Positions 59,764 through 64,000 of a DNA stretch of 64,000 nt are shown here, piece by piece. Numbering within the stretch: the first letter of the stretch is position 1; every line of letters begins with the position of its first letter. The notes under the pieces were generated by a model. It saw only the letters and a program-made list of their open reading frames with translations, was not told the origin of the DNA and ran no database searches. Position numbers and translations under genes: made by a program. Source of the DNA: Rhodovulum kholense (lineage in GTDB: Bacteria; Pseudomonadota; Alphaproteobacteria; Rhodobacterales; Rhodobacteraceae); NCBI RefSeq assembly GCF_003053725.1, contig NZ_QAYC01000006.1, positions 165,702 through 229,701 of the forward strand, read 5' to 3'.

Positions 59764-60987
59764 GTGGATTATACCGCTGCTTTGGACGCATCCATCAACC
59801 GGCTGCATGAAGAGGGACGCTACCGCACCTTCATCGACATCGAACGGCGCAAGGGCGCGTTCCCCGAGGCGGTCTGGAGCCGTCCTGACGGTGAGAACCA
59901 GGACATCGTCGTGTGGTGCGGCAACGACTATCTCGGCATGGGGCAGCATCCGACGGTGATCGCCGCCATGCAGGATGCGATTTCGGCCACCGGCGCCGGG
60001 TCGGGAGGCACCCGCAACATTTCGGGCACCACGGTCTATCACCGCCGTCTCGAGGCCGAACTGGCCGACCTGCACCAGAAAGAGGCCGCGCTGGTCTTCA
60101 ACTCGGCCTACATGGCCAATGACGCGACGCTCTCGACCCTGCCGGTGCTGTTCAAGGATCTGGTCATCGTCTCGGACGAGTTGAACCATGCCTCGATGAT
60201 CCAGGGCATTCGCCGCGGCCGCTGCGACAAGCACATCTTCCGCCACAACGACATGGCGCATCTCCGTCAGGTGCTGGAAGGCATCGAGAAGGGCCGCCCG
60301 ATCCTGATCGCCTTTGAGTCGGTCTACTCGATGGATGGCGATTTCGGCCCGATCGAGGAAATCTGCGACCTGGCCGACGAATTCGGCGCGCTGACCTATA
60401 TCGACGAGGTCCATGCGGTCGGCATGTACGGCCCCCGCGGCGCCGGTGTCGCCGAGCGTGACAACCTGATGCACCGCATCGACATCATCAACGGCACGCT
60501 GGCCAAGGCCTTTGGCGTGTTCGGCGGCTATATCGCGGCCTCGGCCAAGATGTGCGACGCCGTGCGGTCCTATGCCCCGGGCTACATTTTCACCACCTCG
60601 CTGCCGCCGGCCATCGCCGCTGGCGCCTGTGCCTCGGTGCATCACCTGAAATCCGACCAGGCGCTGCGCGACAAGCATCAGGACCGCGCCCGCGTGCTGA
60701 AGGCCCGTTTCAAGGGGCTGGGCATGCCGGTGATCGACCATGGCAGCCATATCGTTCCGCTGATCATCGGCGATCCGGTCCACACCAAGCGCATCTCGGA
60801 CATGCTGATCGAGGGCTACGGCATCTACGTGCAGCCGGTGAACTTCCCCACCGTGCCGCGCGGTACCGAACGGCTGCGGTTCACGCCGTCGCCGGTTCAT
60901 ACGCCGGAACAAATGGATGCCCTGATCCGCGCAATGGACGAGCTTTGGGCCCAATGTGCGCTGAATCGCGCCGAACTCACCGCATAG
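59764..60987 (+). CDS. hemA: 5-aminolevulinate synthase
   Basis: Condenses glycine and succinyl-CoA to 5-aminolevulinate, first committed step for heme, bacteriochlorophyll and B12 by the C4 route. The 407 residues match purple-bacterial HemA in length. [71 protein letters not shown] and the PLP-lysine stretch [14 protein letters not shown] near residue 248 are all present, as is [20 protein letters not shown]. Start is GTG at 59764 behind AAAAGGAGAG; relatives start MDY at the same point. An ATG in the same frame at 59713 was rejected. Confidence 0.98.
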   Translation: MDYTAALDASINRLHEEGRYRTFIDIERRKGAFPEAVWSRPDGENQDIVVWCGNDYLGMGQHPTVIAAMQDAISATGAGSGGTRNISGTTVYHRRLEAELADLHQKEAALVFNSAYMANDATLSTLPVLFKDLVIVSDELNHASMIQGIRRGRCDKHIFRHNDMAHLRQVLEGIEKGRPILIAFESVYSMDGDFGPIEEICDLADEFGALTYIDEVHAVGMYGPRGAGVAERDNLMHRIDIINGTLAKAFGVFGGYIAASAKMCDAVRSYAPGYIFTTSLPPAIAAGACASVHHLKSDQALRDKHQDRARVLKARFKGLGMPVIDHGSHIVPLIIGDPVHTKRISDMLIEGYGIYVQPVNFPTVPRGTERLRFTPSPVHTPEQMDALIRAMDELWAQCALNRAELTA

Positions 60988-61037
60988 ATCCAACTGCGGG
61001 TGTACCGCTCCCGCGCTTGTGATAATGTTTCGTCAAA

Positions 61038-61066
61038 GAGGCGGCGATTCCACGGATCGCCGCCTC
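61038..61066 (+). terminator. Hairpin after hemA
   Basis: GAGGCGGCGAT pairs perfectly with ATCGCCGCCTC, 11 bp with a 7-nt loop, 50 bp after hemA. No T-tract on the plus strand. Possible terminator or processing signal. Confidence 0.5.
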
Positions 61067-61100
61067 ATCGAGGACACGAAGGCAGGCACAGGGCGGTTCC

Positions 61101-62357
61101 ATGATCAGGCGCAGGCAGCCGCGCGCGGCTGAGGGCTCGCAAGACGCACCTAAAGGTTTCGATGCGTTCGAATTGCGTCTTGGGGATGTCATGCGGGGAG
61201 AGCGGGCGACGCTCGGCAAGTCCCTGCTGGACGTCCAGCGCGAACTGAAGATCCGCGCAACTTACATCGCCGCCATCGAAAACGCCGATCCGACGGCCTT
61301 CGAGACGCCCGGTTTCATCGCTGGCTATGTGCGGTCCTATGCCCGCTATCTGGGGCTCGACCCGGAATGGGCCTATCGCCGCTTCTGTGAAGAGGGCGAT
61401 TTCGCCACCGTAAACGCCATGGATGCGGCGGCGTCGCCGCGGCCCCAGGCGTCGCGCCGCAAGTCGGTTTCCGAGCCGCGCGATCCGCTGGCCGACCCCA
61501 ATGCGATCTTCGTGCCGCGCGGTCCCGCGTTGTTTTCCCAGGTGCAGCCCGGTGCCATTGGCTCGATGCTGGTGCTGCTGTCGCTGATCGCGGTGCTGGG
61601 TTATGGCGGCTGGTCGGTGCTGACGGAGATCCAGCAGGTGCAGCTCGCGCCGCTCGACGATCAGCCGGGCCTGATCGCCGATGTCGATCCGCTTCAGGTG
61701 GCCGAGGCCGATCCGCTGTCGGACGAAACCCCCGCGACGCCCCCGTCGGTCGAGGCGCTCGACCGTCTCTATCGGCCGCAAGCTCTCGACCGTCCGGTCA
61801 TGGTCGCCCGCGACGGACCGATCGCCACCATCGATCCCGGCGAAATCGGGGTTCTGTCCAGCGATCGTCGTCCCGACCGGGCCTTCGACCGCGCCGTTGC
61901 CAGCGCGCTGGCCGAGGCCGGTGCGGGCGCGCCGAGCCTGACCGTCGCTCAGGCAGGCGCGGCTGGCTCCGGGACGCGCCCTGTTCAGGTCGTGGCGGCC
62001 GACGCAACGCCCGAACTGGCGCTTCTGGCCGTGCGGCCTGCCTGGGTTCGCGTTTCGGCGGCGGACGGCACCGTACTGCTCGAGAAGATCCTGAATGCCG
62101 GCGAAAGCTACGTGCTGCCCCGGACGGACGAGCCGCCGACCTTGCGCGCTGGCAATTCGGGCTCGGTCTATTTTTCGGTGAACGGTCAGACCTACGGGCC
62201 GTCCGCGCCGGGCGCAAATGTCGCCAAGAACATCGAGCTTTCGCCGAAAGCGCTGACCCAGCGCTATCAGCTGGCCGATATCAAGGCCGATCCCGATCTG
62301 GCGGTCGCGCTTGCCCAGAACGAGGTTCCGGTCGCCGTATCGGGGCCGTCCCGCTAG
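61101..62357 (+). CDS. RodZ-like protein: HTH domain, one membrane helix, DUF4115
   Basis: A 418-residue protein. Residues 24-95 form a Cro/CI-type helix-turn-helix (LRLGDVMRGERATLGKSLLD, IRATYIAAIENADPTAFETP, GYVRSYARYLGLDPEWAYRR). One membrane helix lies near 153-175 (SMLVLLSLIAVLGYGGWSV) and the C-terminal periplasmic DUF4115 domain is around 315-400 (LLAVRPAWVRVSAADGTVLL, LNAGESYVLP). This is the layout of RodZ, which couples MreB to the cell-wall machinery. ATG at 61101, no strong RBS seen. Confidence 0.85.
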   Translation: MIRRRQPRAAEGSQDAPKGFDAFELRLGDVMRGERATLGKSLLDVQRELKIRATYIAAIENADPTAFETPGFIAGYVRSYARYLGLDPEWAYRRFCEEGDFATVNAMDAAASPRPQASRRKSVSEPRDPLADPNAIFVPRGPALFSQVQPGAIGSMLVLLSLIAVLGYGGWSVLTEIQQVQLAPLDDQPGLIADVDPLQVAEADPLSDETPATPPSVEALDRLYRPQALDRPVMVARDGPIATIDPGEIGVLSSDRRPDRAFDRAVASALAEAGAGAPSLTVAQAGAAGSGTRPVQVVAADATPELALLAVRPAWVRVSAADGTVLLEKILNAGESYVLPRTDEPPTLRAGNSGSVYFSVNGQTYGPSAPGANVAKNIELSPKALTQRYQLADIKADPDLAVALAQNEVPVAVSGPSR

Positions 62358-62402
62358 GGGCGTCGTCGTCGGCCGAGGTTTCACTGTTCCTCCGAGGAAC
62401 GC

Positions 62403-62425
62403 AGGCCGCCCCAAGGGCGGCCTTT
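62403..62425 (+). terminator. Intrinsic-type hairpin after the RodZ-like gene
   Basis: AGGCCGCCC pairs with GGGCGGCCT around a CAA loop, 9 bp, followed by TTTG. Short T-tract, so a weak terminator. The region from 62426 to 62804 has no recognised gene. Confidence 0.6.
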
Positions 62426-62763
62426 GTCGTTCCGCCTGTCGCTTGCGTCTGATCGTCCGGCTGCGATCCTTTGGCGATTGCGTCCGGCAAAGGGTCTGGC
62501 TGTGACCGCGCGATGGGTCCGGGCGGGAGAAAGAATGTGTATCGAGATGCAATTGGTGGCTGGCTCGATCCGGACTGGTATGGCTCCCGAAGAATTGCAG
62601 GGGGGCCGGAAGTCATCCGGGCGACCGGGAGATCCGTATTGGAGTCAATAAGACAATAAAAACAAAGGGGAAAAGGGAGGCCATGGCCAAGCTGCGCGTT
62701 CGGCGGCAAAAGTCATTCAGCATTTACCTAGAATTGAACTTTAAGAGAGTTTCTAAACGGTTT

Positions 62764-62775
62764 GCGGTATACCGC
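62764..62775. promoter_or_regulatory. 12-bp perfect palindrome upstream of the chemoreceptor
   Basis: GCGGTATACCGC, with no spacer, 29 bp before the ATG at 62805. Could be an operator overlapping the promoter (the TATACC core resembles a -10). No regulator is known to match. Confidence 0.35.
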
Positions 62776-62804
62776 GCAGCATTGCACAATTCGAGGTAGC
62801 ACGC

Positions 62805-64000
62805 ATGCCCGCCTTCCTGTACCGGATCCCGTTCCGCATTTATCTGATTGTGATCGTAGCGCTTGCGCTGTCGATCGTGCTGTCGGTCCTTCTGCTCTCG
62901 CGCGCCGTCGACAACGCATATCAGATGCGCGAGATCGAGCTTCACGGCATGACGGATGCCGCGATCTCGCTTCTCGACGATCTTCAGTCGAAGGTGGAAG
63001 CCGGAGAAATGGACCGAGCGGCGGCCGAGGCGAGGGGCCGACAGCTTCTCGAGACGCTGCGTTTCGGCGAGTCGGGGTACCTGTTCGCGCTCGACAACGA
63101 CCTCATCGTGAAGGCGCACGCCACGCTGCCGGAATGGGTCGGGACCGACAAATCTGACTATGCGGACGTCAAGGGGCTGAAACTCTTTCAGGAAATGCGC
63201 GAGGTCGCGTTGCGCGACGGGGCGGGCACGGTGGAATACTGGTTCCAGAAACCCGGCGAGACGGACCCCGAGAAAAAGCTTGGCTCGGTGCAGGAGTTCG
63301 AACCCTGGGGCTGGCTGGTCGGAACCGGTGCCTATGTGTCGGACATCAATGCCGAACTGGCCAGCATGCGGATGGCGTCGATCATAACGCTGATCGTGGG
63401 CATGCTGCTGCTGATCGCCGTGTCGACCGTGCTGGTGCGCAGTGTCACCCGGCCACTGGCGGCATTCGTTGGGTCGATGAGCGATGTCGCGGATGGCCGC
63501 TACAATACGGAAATCCCGGCCGCGAAGCGCCACGACGAAATTGGCGACCTCGGCCGCAACCTGTCTGCGTTCCGCGACAAGCTCGCCGATTCGGAGCGTC
63601 TCGCCGCTGCCCGCGAGGAGGACCGCCGCGAACAGGAACGCGTGGTGGCCGATCTGGGCGTCGGGCTGCGAGCGCTGTCCGAGGGCGATCTGACCCGGAC
63701 CATCGACACGACCTTCGCGCCGGCCTACGAACAGCTGCGTCAGGACTTCAACGCCACCGTCGACACGCTGAACGCGCTGATGGGCGAAATCGTCGAGAAC
63801 TCGACCGAGATCACCACCCGCGCCGAGGAAATCAGCGGCGCCTCTGACGACCTGTCGCGCCGAACCGAGAACCAGGCCGCCACGCTGGAAGAGACCGCCG
63901 CCGCCATGGACGAGATGACCGCCAGCGTGCGCGCCGCCGCCGACGGCGCGGCCCAGGTCGAAAACGTGGTGCGTGAGGCACGCGGCAATGCCGAACAGTC
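62805..64000 (+). CDS. Methyl-accepting chemotaxis protein (3' end outside window)
   Basis: 398 codons are visible and the frame is open to the right edge. N-terminal membrane helix IYLIVIVALALSIVLSVLLL near residues 9-28, then a periplasmic single Cache (sCache_2) domain (GESGYLFALDNDLIVKAHAT, TVEYWFQKPGETDPEKKLGS, GWLVGTGAYVSDINAEL), a second membrane helix near 190-210, a HAMP domain (VRSVTRPLAAFVGSMSDVAD, HDEIGDLGRNLSAFRDKL) and the start of the signalling coiled coil (ALMGEIVENSTEITTRAEEI, SRRTENQAATLEETAAAMDE). It signals to CheA/CheW and is a methylation target of CheR/CheB. The ligand is not known; sCache_2 types often bind small acids. Confidence 0.92.
   Translation, partial: MPAFLYRIPFRIYLIVIVALALSIVLSVLLLSRAVDNAYQMREIELHGMTDAAISLLDDLQSKVEAGEMDRAAAEARGRQLLETLRFGESGYLFALDNDLIVKAHATLPEWVGTDKSDYADVKGLKLFQEMREVALRDGAGTVEYWFQKPGETDPEKKLGSVQEFEPWGWLVGTGAYVSDINAELASMRMASIITLIVGMLLLIAVSTVLVRSVTRPLAAFVGSMSDVADGRYNTEIPAAKRHDEIGDLGRNLSAFRDKLADSERLAAAREEDRREQERVVADLGVGLRALSEGDLTRTIDTTFAPAYEQLRQDFNATVDTLNALMGEIVENSTEITTRAEEISGASDDLSRRTENQAATLEETAAAMDEMTASVRAAADGAAQVENVVREARGNAEQ

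Overview
The window is a high-GC, densely coded bacterial chromosome segment that reads as Rhodobacteraceae/Paracoccaceae (Alphaproteobacteria, Rhodobacterales). The lines of evidence are: 5-aminolevulinate synthase (HemA, C4 pathway) nearly identical in length and motifs to purple-bacterial HemA; a ChpT phosphotransferase and a CtrA-type box; the F1-ATPase operon atpHAGDC without Fo genes, plus the zeta-type (DUF1476) ATPase inhibitor; an L21 protein with a C-terminal helix-hairpin-helix tail; and OlsBA ornithine-lipid genes. Two tandem TGT-N12-ACA (PpsR/CrtJ-type) sites and an FNR-type box upstream of hemA suggest a photosynthetic purple bacterium, for example a Rhodovulum/Rhodobacter relative. 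The exact genus cannot be fixed from the sequence alone.

Layout. 1-7.7 kb: cysE (cut by the left edge), an AraC-type regulator, a secreted DUF3280-like protein, a DegT-type aminotransferase, a phosphoglycolate-phosphatase-like HAD enzyme, and glmU-glmS for UDP-GlcNAc synthesis. 7.7-16 kb: a three-copy 11-bp repeat, tRNA-Ser(CGA), a DUF2059-type exported protein, rplU-rpmA with a clear terminator, two GNAT acetyltransferases leading into obgE-proB-proA, then chpT and a DUF3553 protein. 16-25 kb: a perfect CtrA-type box in front of olsB-olsA, a ThiE-like enzyme, a TfoX-domain protein, a TrmJ-like methyltransferase, heme A synthase, an M32 carboxypeptidase, two tiny membrane proteins, an enoyl-CoA hydratase homologue lacking both usual catalytic glutamates, and a hotdog thioesterase. 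24.4-29.6 kb: a one-carbon/corrinoid group on the minus strand (DUF1638 protein, small membrane protein, corrinoid protein, homocysteine methyltransferase). It is interrupted by a plus-strand radical SAM gene with a 1-nt deletion inside its Fe-S cysteine motif. The ATPase inhibitor zeta gene follows.

29.8-40.4 kb: purC, purS, a zinc alcohol dehydrogenase, purQ, a DctB-like kinase with a DctD-like regulator that lacks the sigma-54 contact loop, RNase E with a long leader and a large acidic insertion, TusA-like protein and CcdA. 40.4-42.9 kb is an insertion-sequence graveyard: decayed IS66-type, IS5-type and IS3-type fragments, with the IS3 remnant lying between the two halves of the IS5 transposase. 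43-52.3 kb: clpA, gloB, a methyltransferase, and atpHAGDC with a strong terminator.

52.3-64 kb: a cytochrome b561 gene broken by an in-frame TGA, a VWA (CoxE-like) protein, a DUF2927 lipoprotein, a GNAT enzyme, two identical tRNA-Asp genes, an M20 dipeptidase, a small exported protein, the hemA regulatory region and hemA, a RodZ-like protein, and a chemotaxis receptor cut by the right edge.

Most of the window is ordinary housekeeping. The parts most worth following up are the hemA regulatory region, the non-sigma-54 DctD homologue, the corrinoid/DUF1638 group with its orphan terminator-like RNA structure, and the broken radical SAM gene. No complete phage, CRISPR array or self-evidently new multi-gene system was seen.
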